64,000 bases of DNA from Pseudomonadales bacterium (GTDB taxonomy: Bacteria; Pseudomonadota; Gammaproteobacteria; Pseudomonadales; Pseudohongiellaceae), in NCBI GenBank assembly GCA_023268635.1, contig JALQUB010000064.1, positions 57,634-121,633 of the forward strand. The letters are read 5' to 3'. Shown here piece after piece: positions 44,772-53,575 of this stretch (the stretch's first letter is position 1; every line of letters starts with the position of its first letter). A program made the position numbers and the translations under genes. The notes beneath the pieces are model-generated. The model worked only from the letters and a program-made list of their open reading frames with translations, was not told the origin of the DNA and searched no databases.

Positions 44772-45629
44772 TCAATCCGAAAATCGACGCATGCCGACTG
44801 CGCCTAAAATTAACACCGCGGCGATCAAGAAACCGAACAACATCTCGTAGCTCGTTAACCTCAACAGCAAATCTTCGACGCCGAAGGCCAAATACTGCCA
44901 AGGATTCGAGCGACTGTTTATCCAACTTTCGATCGTATTGCTGCCGATGAAGACACGCTCTACCAGATTCAATAAAAATGCGACCGCTATTGCCCATAAT
45001 AGTGGAGCCCTAGGGGCGAAGGCGGAAAACAATAGGATCCAGCCAACGACAGGTAGCAGCCAGAACATACCCAACATCGAAGATAGAAAAGTATAGAGCG
45101 CACCAGAGATTAACAGACTAATTAATTCACTTATCCCTGCCAGCTCCACTCCAAGCATCATGGCGTAAGCTACAATTACTATTAAGACTAATGCCAAAGC
45201 GAGAAGCAGTGCTGCAAAATAAAACAGTGGAATGACAAATAGAGCTATGACGACCTTCGACAATACCGTCTTGGTGTCTGAGACCGGCATGGACTGCCAA
45301 AACAAGTAACTCTGATCACGTCGGTCCGCATACAAACTCTTGGACAAATAGATCATCGCGGTCAACATCATCACGAAAAGATAGGGGCCGCTTGCCGTTG
45401 TGAATAAGGGCGCAAATGAGGATATATCCATCGACTCTAGCCCGGTGAAGAACTGATCGATTATGAGAGAGCGTGCCTCAATATCAGGAAATACTGCAGA
45501 AGCAATTTCTGCTAGCAGGAGCAAGCCAAGGAATAAAAATATCGCGGGCGTATAAATCAATTGTGCTTTGTTTTCTCGTACCTCTCGCAGGAATAATCCG
45601 CGCCAAGCGAGCAAAGAGTGATTACGCAT
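44772..45629 (-). CDS. ABC-2 type transporter permease
   Basis: A 285-residue permease with six transmembrane segments in the ABC-2 layout (long first periplasmic loop, then SDTKTVLSKVVIALFVIPLFYFAALLLA). The start overlaps the ATPase stop by eight bases, showing translational coupling. AQLIYTPAIFLFL opens helix 1. It forms an export complex with the ATPase encoded upstream; the cargo is unknown. The gene order GntR regulator-ATPase-permease is typical of Bacillus Ytr-like and other envelope-stress exporters. Confidence 0.88.
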   Translation of the reverse strand: MRNHSLLAWRGLFLREVRENKAQLIYTPAIFLFLGLLLLAEIASAVFPDIEARSLIIDQFFTGLESMDISSFAPLFTTASGPYLFVMMLTAMIYLSKSLYADRRDQSYLFWQSMPVSDTKTVLSKVVIALFVIPLFYFAALLLALALVLIVIVAYAMMLGVELAGISELISLLISGALYTFLSSMLGMFWLLPVVGWILLFSAFAPRAPLLWAIAVAFLLNLVERVFIGSNTIESWINSRSNPWQYLAFGVEDLLLRLTSYEMLFGFLIAAVLILGAVGMRRFSD

Positions 45630-46539
45630 GGTCTGCTCCTAATTTTGCGACGAAGAGATCCGCTATACTAGGTGTACTAACCTCTCCCAACGCGCTCAGT
45701 TTCTCGACGTCGACCTCCCCACCTTTTGGCGACTCATAGAGGTAGCTTCTACCACCGAGAATAGGCCTCGTAGAAATTGGCCCCAGCCCCTCAGCCTCTG
45801 CGTAGCTTTCTGGCACCACGTCGACTTCGACGAATGTAGAGGAAATGGTCTCCATATCCATATTGAGCATCACTTTGCCTTTCTTCAAGAAGATGAGGTG
45901 CGAGAGCAAAGACTCGATCTCTTCAACCTGATGCGTACTTATCACTATGGTTTGGCTTCCATCGTAAAACTGAGTCAAGAGCCGATCATAAAATTCTTTA
46001 CGATAAATGATATCGAGACCGAGCGTAGGTTCATCCAGTATCAACAGCTCGACATCGATGGCCATCACGATAGCGAGATGCAGTTGCGTCACCATCCCCT
46101 TCGACAAGCTGCTCACACGTTTTTTCAATTGAATATCCGTGTTGAGAAGAAAGCCTAGTGCTTTTTCGCGGTTAAACTTCGGATGGACAAAATCAACATA
46201 ATCGATAATGTCGATCGCGCGGAGCGCTCGAGGGAGTATGCCCACATCGGCGATGAAACAAGCATCGTTCATTAAGGTTGCCCGAGAGTCCCTCGGGTCA
46301 TGCCCCACAACGCTCAACTCACCTTCCGCTTCACACAAGCCAATCAAGGATTTCAATGCGGTAGTCTTTCCCGCACCATTAGGGCCTATAAGACCGCAGA
46401 TTGCACCTCTGGGAATATCGAAATCCACTCCATCAAGGGCTAGGAATTTACCGTAGCGCTTTCGTAAACCGCGGACGCTAAGCGCCGTCTCAGCACCATG
46501 CGACGTCTTTCGCAGCGTGCCATTCATCGAATTAGGCAT
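45622..46539 (-). CDS. ABC transporter ATP-binding protein
   Basis: A 305-residue ATPase. Walker A is IGPNGAGKTTALK, the signature VSSLSKGMVTQLHLA departs from LSGGQ (SLSKG), Walker B is LLILDEPTLGLD, and the switch His is in VISTHQVEE. GAAGGTGGT lies immediately before ATG 46539. The C-terminal 70 residues (EVDVVPESYAEAEGLGPIS) form an accessory domain. It lies 54 bases after the GntR gene and couples to the permease. The SKG signature is found in YtrB-like exporters. Confidence 0.92.
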   Translation of the reverse strand: MPNSMNGTLRKTSHGAETALSVRGLRKRYGKFLALDGVDFDIPRGAICGLIGPNGAGKTTALKSLIGLCEAEGELSVVGHDPRDSRATLMNDACFIADVGILPRALRAIDIIDYVDFVHPKFNREKALGFLLNTDIQLKKRVSSLSKGMVTQLHLAIVMAIDVELLILDEPTLGLDIIYRKEFYDRLLTQFYDGSQTIVISTHQVEEIESLLSHLIFLKKGKVMLNMDMETISSTFVEVDVVPESYAEAEGLGPISTRPILGGRSYLYESPKGGEVDVEKLSALGEVSTPSIADLFVAKLGADHA

Positions 46540-46593
46540 ACCACCTTCCCCCCAATAGCCTGCTTGCTGAGCAACTGACCTTAGAATGAGTTA

Positions 46594-46962
46594 TCACTTG
46601 GATCCTCTCTTCACGCTGGTTTTAGGCAAATCATTTAATTGGAGGCCCAGTAGTTCCAGCTTCTCCAATATGCCTGGCCACTCCTTCTCAATAAACTCCG
46701 ACCGTTGGGCATCGAGCACGCTAGAAGTCGCACCGTTAGCAACAAACATACCGATACCCCTCCTTTTTTCGATCAATCCTTCATCAACAAGTATCTGTAA
46801 TGATTTAGAAATCGTGATGGGATTTATGCGCAGGTCGGCGGACAGCTGCCGAACCGAGGGCATCGCCTCACCCTCAGCGTAGACTCTTTTCAGAATGAGA
46901 TTACGCAGCCTATCAGCTAATTGCCGAAAGATTGGCTCTGTCTGATTCCATTGAGTTGGCAA
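46594..46962 (-). CDS. GntR family (YhcF/YtrA subtype) regulator
   Basis: A 122-residue repressor with only the winged-helix domain and a short dimerisation tail, as in YhcF/YtrA. The start is TTG 46962 since GGAGG lies seven bases upstream. The HTH reads MPSVRQLSADLRINPITISKSLQILVDEGLIEKRRGIGMFV. Members usually repress their own ABC operon, which is encoded directly downstream. A GTGTT-N12-AACAC inverted repeat sits in the promoter (46981-47002). Confidence 0.92.
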   Translation of the reverse strand: MPTQWNQTEPIFRQLADRLRNLILKRVYAEGEAMPSVRQLSADLRINPITISKSLQILVDEGLIEKRRGIGMFVANGATSSVLDAQRSEFIEKEWPGILEKLELLGLQLNDLPKTSVKRGSK

Positions 46963-46980
46963 GTACCCGCCTCCGATATA

Positions 46981-47002
46981 GTGTTGTATATGACTATAAC
47001 AC
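46981..47002 (-). promoter_or_regulatory. candidate GntR operator over the ABC operon promoter
   Basis: An inverted repeat GTGTT-N12-AACAC lies 19 bases upstream of the regulator's TTG start, between its ribosome site and the next upstream sequence. It contains TATAGT on the minus strand, which could be the -10 element. Position and symmetry fit autorepression by the YtrA-type protein. A single site; not tested. Confidence 0.5.
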
Positions 47003-47048
47003 CTAAAGCAAAATGCGCAAGACCTAATTTAATGTGGGAGCTGCTAAG

Positions 47049-48254
47049 CTAAGTTTGTCTACTACGCGGCACAACTCCGCTCTCTTGCAAGACGAGAATC
47101 TCTTGAGGCTCGAAGCCAAACTCGGCTAACAACTCTTCACTATGCTGGCTATATTTTGGAGGAAGCGACCGCAGAGCTGCAGGCGTCCGACTGAGCTTTA
47201 TTGGAGATGCCGGCGCCTTATACCACTCTTTTTCGATGATCATCTGACGATGCTGAGTATGGGGGTGTGCAACCACCTGCGCAGTGTTGTGAATCGGTCC
47301 AGACGCCAATCCTGCTCGCGCGAGAGTGTCAGCCAACTGCGCACCATCCAATCGAACTAAAGAAGACTCCAATTCCACTTTGAGCTCCTCCCTGTTGCTA
47401 ACTCGATCACTATTTCTTTGGAAGCGCGCATCTGAAAGCAAATCTTCACGAGCTATCTCTGCACACAACTTCGCGAATGCTCGATCATTGCCAGCACCGA
47501 TGAAAATATCGACGGTTTTCGTTCGGAAAGTATCGTAAGGGCTAATATTAGGATGCGCATTGCCCGTGGGACCAGGCACTTCACCCGAATAAAGATAGTT
47601 TGGAATATGTGGATGCATCAGTGCGACCGCACAATCATAAAGGGTCATATCAAGATATTGACCCAATCCTGATTTTTCTCGTTCTGCCAGCGCCAACAGA
47701 ATCGCTACTGCACAGTACAGCCCGGTTCCCATATCAACCATTGCCAAGCCTAGCCTGACAGGATCGCTGCCCTTCTCACCGTTGACACTAAACCAACCCG
47801 CCATCGCCTGTACGATGGCATCATAGCCAGGGAAGCCACCCCAAGGCCCATCCGAACCGAAACCGCTTACCCTGCAATGGATTAAGCGAGGGAACCGCTC
47901 GCGGAGCACTTCCTCAAATCCCAGTCCCCAAGCCTCCATAGTTCCAGGCTTATAGTTCTCGACTACAATATCGGCGCGCTCTAGCAATCGAAGCAAAACC
48001 TCCTGCCCCTCTGGACAGGACAAATCCAAAGACATCGCACGCTTATTACGATTGACACCGAGGAAATAGGGGGCGTCTTGATCATAAAATGGAGGGCCCC
48101 ATTCGCGTGTTTCGTCTCCCCTTGGCGGCTCAATCTTAATCACGTCAGCGCCATAATCGCCTAAGATCTGCGTACAGTAAGGACCTCCGAGTACACGCGT
48201 GAGGTCAATTACGACTTTACCTGCCAGCGCACCCGCCACTTCAGTGTTTAACAC
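47049..48254 (-). CDS. CaiB/BaiF (class III) CoA-transferase
   Basis: A 401-residue class III CoA-transferase moving CoA between carboxylic acids. It starts at GTG 48254 after AGGAG. The N-terminal LTRVLGGPYCTQILGDYGADVIKIE is the family fingerprint; VRLGLAMVDMGTG holds the catalytic Asp in the middle, and NPHTQHRQM-like VAHPHTQHRQMIIEKEW is the usual late motif. It stands alone between rpoS and the GntR operon. Acid substrate undefined (carnitine, oxalate, mesaconate and others occur in the family). Confidence 0.92.
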   Translation of the reverse strand: MLNTEVAGALAGKVVIDLTRVLGGPYCTQILGDYGADVIKIEPPRGDETREWGPPFYDQDAPYFLGVNRNKRAMSLDLSCPEGQEVLLRLLERADIVVENYKPGTMEAWGLGFEEVLRERFPRLIHCRVSGFGSDGPWGGFPGYDAIVQAMAGWFSVNGEKGSDPVRLGLAMVDMGTGLYCAVAILLALAEREKSGLGQYLDMTLYDCAVALMHPHIPNYLYSGEVPGPTGNAHPNISPYDTFRTKTVDIFIGAGNDRAFAKLCAEIAREDLLSDARFQRNSDRVSNREELKVELESSLVRLDGAQLADTLARAGLASGPIHNTAQVVAHPHTQHRQMIIEKEWYKAPASPIKLSRTPAALRSLPPKYSQHSEELLAEFGFEPQEILVLQESGVVPRSRQT

Positions 48255-48373
48255 ATGCTTCTCCTACTTAATGCCGATAATAGGCTGTTCCCCATCAAGG
48301 CGTAGCAGGATAGAGCAGCAATCGGTCTCCATCAAGCATAGCTGGGACACTGACTGGACCAAAATGCTAAAAA

Positions 48374-49282
48374 CTAAATCAAGTGGTCAACCACCAACCC
48401 TTCCTCCAGCATCATATTCCGGAGACTACGAAGACTCGCGATCTGAATCTGACGCACACGCTCTCGAGTCAAACCTACATCGGCACCTATCTCCTCCAAT
48501 GTCGCCTCATCTTTCCCTTCTAATCCATAGCGGCGTGAAATTATTTCATACTGGCGGGAGTTTAATGTCGCTAGCCATTTATTCAGCACCGCATTCCTTT
48601 TGCGATTCTGTATTATCCGATCGGGTTCTTGATTCTTGTCGCCTCGCAAACTATCGACGAAAACATCAAAAGAGCCATCGATTAAAGGGGCATCACTGGA
48701 ATGGGTTGGTTCACGAAGCTGTAGCAGCCATTCTATATCCTGCCTCGGCTTATTCGACCTCTCGGCGAGATCATCCCGACGCGGAGAACGACCTAGGGAT
48801 GCCGCACACTCCTTGTCGATTTTCATCACGGCGCGCATCTCTTTAACAACATGAACAGGCAACCTAACTGTACGTGATTGATTCATCAGCCCTCGTTCAA
48901 TATTTTGACGAATCCACCACGTCCCATAGGTAGAGAATCGAAAACCGCGATCAGGATCAAACTTATGTACTGCATGAATTAAGCCCAAGTTCCCCTCTTC
49001 GATAAGGTCTGCCATCGCTAGACCTCGGTACGCATAACGTCTCGCTATAGAAACGACGAGTCGGAGATTTGCCTCAATGAGCTTATTTCTTGCCAGCTGA
49101 TTTCCTGATTGTGCGAGACGAGCCAAATGCTTCTCTTCACTCGCAGTCAACAGTGCTGATTGACGAATTCTGGATAAATAAAATTCCACCGCATCTGAAC
49201 TATGCCTCACCACCTCTTTCGTCTTCTCTTGCAAAGATCCCACTGGACCATCCCCATTTCTGTGTCCCACACCACACCCCAA
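48374..49282 (-). CDS. rpoS: RNA polymerase sigma factor RpoS
   Basis: A 302-residue sigma-70 group 2 factor for stationary-phase and stress promoters. Region 1.2 (DAVEFYLSRIRQSALLT), region 2 (NLRLVVSIARRY, DLIEEGNLGLIHAVHKFDPDRGFRFSTYGTWW), region 3 and region 4 (ATLEEIGADVGLTRERVRQIQ) are intact. Homology is closest to RpoS, with a shortened region 1.1. The first codon is TTG 49282; GTG 49243 after GGGGAT is an alternative. nlpD and pcm/surE, its usual upstream neighbours, are missing here; ubiC is upstream instead. A divergent paralogue rather than RpoS itself is possible. Confidence 0.82.
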   Translation of the reverse strand: MGCGVGHRNGDGPVGSLQEKTKEVVRHSSDAVEFYLSRIRQSALLTASEEKHLARLAQSGNQLARNKLIEANLRLVVSIARRYAYRGLAMADLIEEGNLGLIHAVHKFDPDRGFRFSTYGTWWIRQNIERGLMNQSRTVRLPVHVVKEMRAVMKIDKECAASLGRSPRRDDLAERSNKPRQDIEWLLQLREPTHSSDAPLIDGSFDVFVDSLRGDKNQEPDRIIQNRKRNAVLNKWLATLNSRQYEIISRRYGLEGKDEATLEEIGADVGLTRERVRQIQIASLRSLRNMMLEEGLVVDHLI

Positions 49283-49410
49283 TTGTTAAGCAGTTAACAC
49301 TGTCAATTTGAGTATAGGAGCTAATCAGAGAAACGAAGTGTTTAGCGAGAAATAAGGGCTCATTCTGTGAGCCAGTCGTGGTTGTCAGATGGTTGACAAA
49401 CTGGCGATTT

Positions 49411-50013
49411 CTAGGCGAGCGGGGCTGGAAGAGCTAATAATGCGGGCAGAAAGAACTCAGCGACCAAGAGTGGTTTGTCGTCAACAAAAAACCAACTTCT
49501 GCGCGCCCAGACTTCCTCATTCAGTCGGCAAATTTCAATCGGAGATCGCTGCAAGTCGCGTTGTTCGAACAGCCATTCACCAAGCGGACGACGTCCTAGC
49601 TGGAGCACCTCCCCTAACTCGCCACCCAAGGCACTCTCGGGGACCAATGTATGGGCGAATACCCAGTCCTCTCCACGCCCACTGAGTATCACTTTCCGGG
49701 ACCAAAATTTTTGTTCCACGGGCAAGTCACCGAAGCGCGCAAGGAATTCATCATCCGTCAAAACTTCCCAAGACTCACTCGAGACCGAGACCGCAAAATC
49801 GTCACCACTCAAGCTCTTCAGCCGCGCCGTAAGCGATCCCGAATCTAATAACCAGCTTAAAATTGGGTCAGAAGGTACCGCCGTAGGCACATGCCAAGCG
49901 AGAAAACATTGCCGCGAACTCAGATCGGCCGCAACCCAAGCGGGCAGCGAAGGAGTCGCTACGCAAGTCGTGGAGTCTAGCGAGGTTTTTTGAGCTTGCT
50001 TGTCAATTGTCAC
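49411..50013 (-). CDS. ubiC: chorismate-pyruvate lyase
   Basis: A 200-residue UbiC, converting chorismate to 4-hydroxybenzoate for ubiquinone. Motifs are WLLDSGSLTARLK, SRKVILSGRGEDWVFAHTLVP, LGRRPLGEWLFE and ARRSWF, with LLVAEFFLPALL at the end. It starts at GTG 50013; a ten-base palindrome GTGATATCAC immediately precedes it. In Pseudomonas ubiC is followed by ubiA and then phoB-phoR; here ubiA and phoB are absent and a porin gene lies between ubiC and phoR. Confidence 0.9.
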   Translation of the reverse strand: MTIDKQAQKTSLDSTTCVATPSLPAWVAADLSSRQCFLAWHVPTAVPSDPILSWLLDSGSLTARLKSLSGDDFAVSVSSESWEVLTDDEFLARFGDLPVEQKFWSRKVILSGRGEDWVFAHTLVPESALGGELGEVLQLGRRPLGEWLFEQRDLQRSPIEICRLNEEVWARRSWFFVDDKPLLVAEFFLPALLALPAPLA

Positions 50014-50097
50014 GTGATATCACAGAGGCGGATGGGCAGATTGCCGAAGCGCGAATAATAGCGCTCAGCAAACTGCCCGTCCATTTTATCCCAACTA

Positions 50098-51153
50098 TTA
50101 CTTAGGCTGGTATTTCTGCAATGTCTTCACGATGACAGTAATGACTCGCCTATTTTCAGCGCGCCCTTTGTCAGTTGCATTATTTGCGATAGGCTGGGAC
50201 TCGCCTAAGCCTCGAGCCGAAACTCGGCTTGCTGCTACAGAATATCTATCGACCAACACCGCCATCACCGCGTCAGCACGTCGTTGAGAAAGGTCGAGAT
50301 TATAGACATCCGTTCCCCTGCTATCGGTGTGCCCTTCTAATTCAACTACTACGTCAGGGTACTGATTCATAAAGCGCGCCACGCTTTCTATCTCAGCAAG
50401 GTATTCTGACTTCACCTCCGCACGATCGAAGTCAAAATTGACAAGCAATTCCACGCGCGCGACTTCTTCTACCGGTATAGGACAACCATCCGCATCTACA
50501 GCATACGACCTGGGAGTTCCCTCACATCGATCACGACCGTCTTCGATACCATCCCCGTCCGAATCCATAGCACGTTTCGTCTCGACTGAAGCAGCTGGCT
50601 TGACGGGCGAAGCCTCCATCGCGACAGGCTTATTGATTCTCTTCTTCGCGCCGAAACGATATTCGAGGCCGGTTTCAATTCCCAAGTCTTGATCCTCTGT
50701 GTTTCTCCTCGAGAAGTAGTAATTCCGTACCGAGGTGCGCCAGGTCAACCGGTCACTGAGTGGCAACTTCAATCCAGCACCGATATCCCATATCTCATTA
50801 TTATCACCATCGATATTACTAAGCCCAACGCCGCCAGTTACGAAGGATCCGAACTTACCAAGCTTGAGATCGAGATCGTAAATAATATCGAACTTCCAAA
50901 GATCTTGATCCAATTCTCGCTTATTCGGCGTTTCAGGATTCAAATCCGCCACACTCAGCTCGGCACTTAATCTCGAGCTAATGTCGTAGCCTATGCCGAC
51001 AAAATGCCCTATCTCATTCGGATAGTTGAGCTCATTGTCATAATTCATCCACTGCAGTCCTGGAACAATATAGGCTTGCCCCTCATCTGCTGACGTGACA
51101 CTCATGCCGCAACTGGATACGGCTAGGGTTGCTGCCATAAGTAATTTTTTCAT
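50098..51153 (-). CDS. OmpA/OprF-like outer-membrane protein
   Basis: A 351-residue outer-membrane protein. Residues 1-22 are a signal peptide (a VSSC lipobox-like sequence is also present, so lipid attachment cannot be excluded). Residues 25-175 form an eight-strand beta barrel ending EYRFGAKK. A calcium-binding thrombospondin type 3 repeat follows (DSDGDGIEDGRDRCEGTP), then a peptidoglycan-binding OmpA domain with ELEGHTDSRGTD and NRRVITVIV. This is the OprF layout. It is divergent from phoR with 263 bases between. Confidence 0.92.
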   Translation of the reverse strand: MKKLLMAATLAVSSCGMSVTSADEGQAYIVPGLQWMNYDNELNYPNEIGHFVGIGYDISSRLSAELSVADLNPETPNKRELDQDLWKFDIIYDLDLKLGKFGSFVTGGVGLSNIDGDNNEIWDIGAGLKLPLSDRLTWRTSVRNYYFSRRNTEDQDLGIETGLEYRFGAKKRINKPVAMEASPVKPAASVETKRAMDSDGDGIEDGRDRCEGTPRSYAVDADGCPIPVEEVARVELLVNFDFDRAEVKSEYLAEIESVARFMNQYPDVVVELEGHTDSRGTDVYNLDLSQRRADAVMAVLVDRYSVAASRVSARGLGESQPIANNATDKGRAENRRVITVIVKTLQKYQPK

Positions 51154-51284
51154 TGCTTCTTATATCCCTTTTAAGATTGATGTCTGGGCACTCTTTGAAT
51201 AACAAAAAATAAAGAACCCGTATAAAAGACCGCTCAAGCCGCGTTATCATTACAGCCATCAGGAATTCCGCTGACTAACGGTTC

Positions 51285-51300
51285 TATTGTCATGACAATA
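51285..51300. promoter_or_regulatory. perfect 16-bp palindrome between ompA-like gene and phoR
   Basis: TATTGTCATGACAATA reads the same on both strands and lies about 130 bases upstream of both divergent starts. Each half contains TTGTCAT, a Pho-box half site, but the second Pho repeat is missing on both strands, so a dimeric operator for another regulator is equally possible. Confidence 0.45.
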
Positions 51301-51416
51301 CACCGCAAATATGGCAAGGTTGCGTTCCGATTATGTGTAAGCAGTGATCATGTCTCGCAGAATTCGACCTATTGATAAGCTGATAAGAGCAACAATGCGA
51401 AATACCCCACTCGACA

Positions 51417-52736
51417 TTGCACGAGGATTGGCAATTGGCTAATTGGCGAGACGAAGTCAATAGACTCCTACTCATACTGAGTGCCGCTCTTGTATTCGGC
51501 CTGCTGATCAACCAGGTCACCTTATGCCTGCTTATAGCGCTAGCCATCTACACTGGACTTAATCTGCTACAGCTTCGCCGATTGACGCAATGGGTGAGCA
51601 AAGATTCCCAGCGCGGCGATAATCAGCCACCAGAAAGCGCCGGCATCTGGGGCAATATTTTCGACAGTATCTATCGACTCCAGAAGCAGGAACGGCTCGC
51701 TAGCGACTACCTAAAAAATATTCTCGATAAAGCACAGGAATCTTCTGCCGCATTGGAGATGGCGGTAGTGATGATCAATAAGCATGGAACTTTGGACTGG
51801 TGGAATAGAGCCAGTGAGGAATTATTGGGCATCAGGTATCCAAATGATCGCAACCAGGCTGTGACCAACCTCATTCGCGACCCGAAATTCGCGGACTATT
51901 TCCACCGCGAAAAATATGATCAAACACTGCGTATCGAAGCCCCAGGAGTGAGTGGACGCACGCTAGAATTCCAAATCACCCTCTTCGGCGAACACGAAAA
52001 ACTCATGTTGGTCAGGGACGTCACTCAGCTTCATCGCCTCGAATCGATGCGACGAGACTTTGTTGGCAATGTCTCTCACGAATTAGGCACGCCGATTACA
52101 GTCATAAAAGGGTATTTGGAAACAATTTTAGACCATATTGATGATTTAGAACCTCGCTGGCATAAACCTATGGAGCAGATGCTCTCACAGTCTCAACGCA
52201 TGGAAAATATAGTCCATGATTTGCTCGTGCTTACTTCAATCGAGACTAGAGCCACTCCCCGCACACAGGACACCATCGACCTAAACGAGTTGATGGCGGA
52301 GATTGCGAGTAATACTCAAGAAATCATCGCGGAAAAGCAGCACACACTGAACATTCAGTGCGACCTAAACATAAAAATTATTGGTCAGCGGGGTGAGCTG
52401 TACAGCGCCTTATCGAACCTTGTGATTAACGCGGCCAAGTACACACCGGCCGGTGGCTTAATTGAATTACGAGGAAATATTGTCGACAAATACCTATTAA
52501 TAGAGGTAGAGGACAACGGCATTGGGATCGATGCGCAGCATATACCGCGACTCACGGAACGATTCTATCGGGTGGACCCGAGTCGATCTGCGGAAACCGG
52601 CGGCACCGGCTTAGGCCTCGCCATCGTAAAGCACATATTAGCGCGCCACGATGCCGAGTTAGAAATAGAGAGCACTCTTGGGAAAGGCAGCCTATTTAAA
52701 TGCTGGCTTCCAATTGATCGCGTCCAGATCGACTAA
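51417..52736 (+). CDS. phoR: phosphate regulon sensor kinase PhoR
   Basis: A 439-residue histidine kinase. Two N-terminal transmembrane helices (residues 16-33 and 35-52) are followed by a PAS domain (about 108-205), the HisKA helix with phosphorylation site H221 (VSHELGTP) and an HATPase domain with N box NLVINAAKYTP, G1 VEDNGIGID and G2 GGTGLGLAI. The usual HELRTP has Gly for Arg. Start TTG 51417 fits PhoR N-termini; TTG 51435 after GAGGAT is an alternative. No phoB precedes it, which is unusual. Its stop overlaps the convergent phoU stop. Confidence 0.93.
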   Translation: MHEDWQLANWRDEVNRLLLILSAALVFGLLINQVTLCLLIALAIYTGLNLLQLRRLTQWVSKDSQRGDNQPPESAGIWGNIFDSIYRLQKQERLASDYLKNILDKAQESSAALEMAVVMINKHGTLDWWNRASEELLGIRYPNDRNQAVTNLIRDPKFADYFHREKYDQTLRIEAPGVSGRTLEFQITLFGEHEKLMLVRDVTQLHRLESMRRDFVGNVSHELGTPITVIKGYLETILDHIDDLEPRWHKPMEQMLSQSQRMENIVHDLLVLTSIETRATPRTQDTIDLNELMAEIASNTQEIIAEKQHTLNIQCDLNIKIIGQRGELYSALSNLVINAAKYTPAGGLIELRGNIVDKYLLIEVEDNGIGIDAQHIPRLTERFYRVDPSRSAETGGTGLGLAIVKHILARHDAELEIESTLGKGSLFKCWLPIDRVQID

Positions 52737-53461
52737 TCGACTTGCTCGTCTAGCTGATCCTCAACCACAGCCAACTTCTCGTGCCTGACATCCATACCCT
52801 TCACAAGATAGATCACGTGTTCGGCAACGTTTTTGGCATGATCGCCAATTCGCTCCAAAGCCCGCAGCGCCCATAGCATGTTCAAGACTCGACTAATACT
52901 GCGCGGGTCTTCCATCATATAAGTGATGAGAGAGCGCATCACACTGCTGTAAACCTTATCAACGGCGACGTCGTCTCGTACGACTTCGAGAGCCGCCTCG
53001 GCATCATAGCGAGCGAACGCATCCAGGGCGGCGCTAGCCATCTTAGTCACACTATCCGCGAGATGTCGGAACTCAACCAATCCTTGCGAAAACTCACCCT
53101 CTTCACTCAGTTTAATTGCCATACGTGCAATTTTCGCCGACTCATCCCCAACGCGCTCAAGATCGCGCACCGTTTTGATGATGGCTAAGACAAGCCTCAG
53201 ATCGCTCGCCGCAGGATGGCGACGGGCCAAGATAAGACTGCACTCTTCGTCGATATTTACTTCCATCGCATCGATAGTATCTTCCACAGAAAGAACATGA
53301 GCGGCCAAGCCGCTATCCCCATCCAGCAAAGATTTCATCGCATCGGCAACCTGACGCTCGATGACCCCGCCCATTTCGAGCATATGGTTCTTCACGTCTT
53401 CAAGTTCCGCATTAAACTGCTTTGATATGTGGTGGCTGTGGCCTTCGATATTCGAATTCAT
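52733..53461 (-). CDS. phoU: phosphate transport regulator PhoU
   Basis: A 242-residue helical protein of two PhoU three-helix bundles that link PstSCAB activity to PhoR. Metal-binding motifs appear as EDTIDAMEVNIDEEC and ALERIGDHAKNVAEHV (DxxE-like). VGDESAKIARMAIKL is the equivalent in the first bundle. AGGA precedes ATG 53461. It ends the pst operon, tail-to-tail with phoR, the two stops overlapping by three bases. Confidence 0.95.
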   Translation of the reverse strand: MNSNIEGHSHHISKQFNAELEDVKNHMLEMGGVIERQVADAMKSLLDGDSGLAAHVLSVEDTIDAMEVNIDEECSLILARRHPAASDLRLVLAIIKTVRDLERVGDESAKIARMAIKLSEEGEFSQGLVEFRHLADSVTKMASAALDAFARYDAEAALEVVRDDVAVDKVYSSVMRSLITYMMEDPRSISRVLNMLWALRALERIGDHAKNVAEHVIYLVKGMDVRHEKLAVVEDQLDEQVD

Positions 53462-53575
53462 TACTGATTCCTACGCCCTTACCAGGCTGTTGGCTTGATT
53501 CCAATATACTGCTGTTTTGCTATGACTTGTTTTGTTCTACTACGAGACGTCAGCGTTGTGCAAATCCCCAACGTT

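Noticed and set aside
50011..50023. GTGATATCAC palindrome at the ubiC start as an operator
   Set aside because: Ten bases and overlaps the first codon region; too short to claim beyond chance.
51154..51416. A displaced phoB upstream of phoR
   Set aside because: All frames in this 263-base gap are short and show no receiver or winged-helix motif; phoB is not here.
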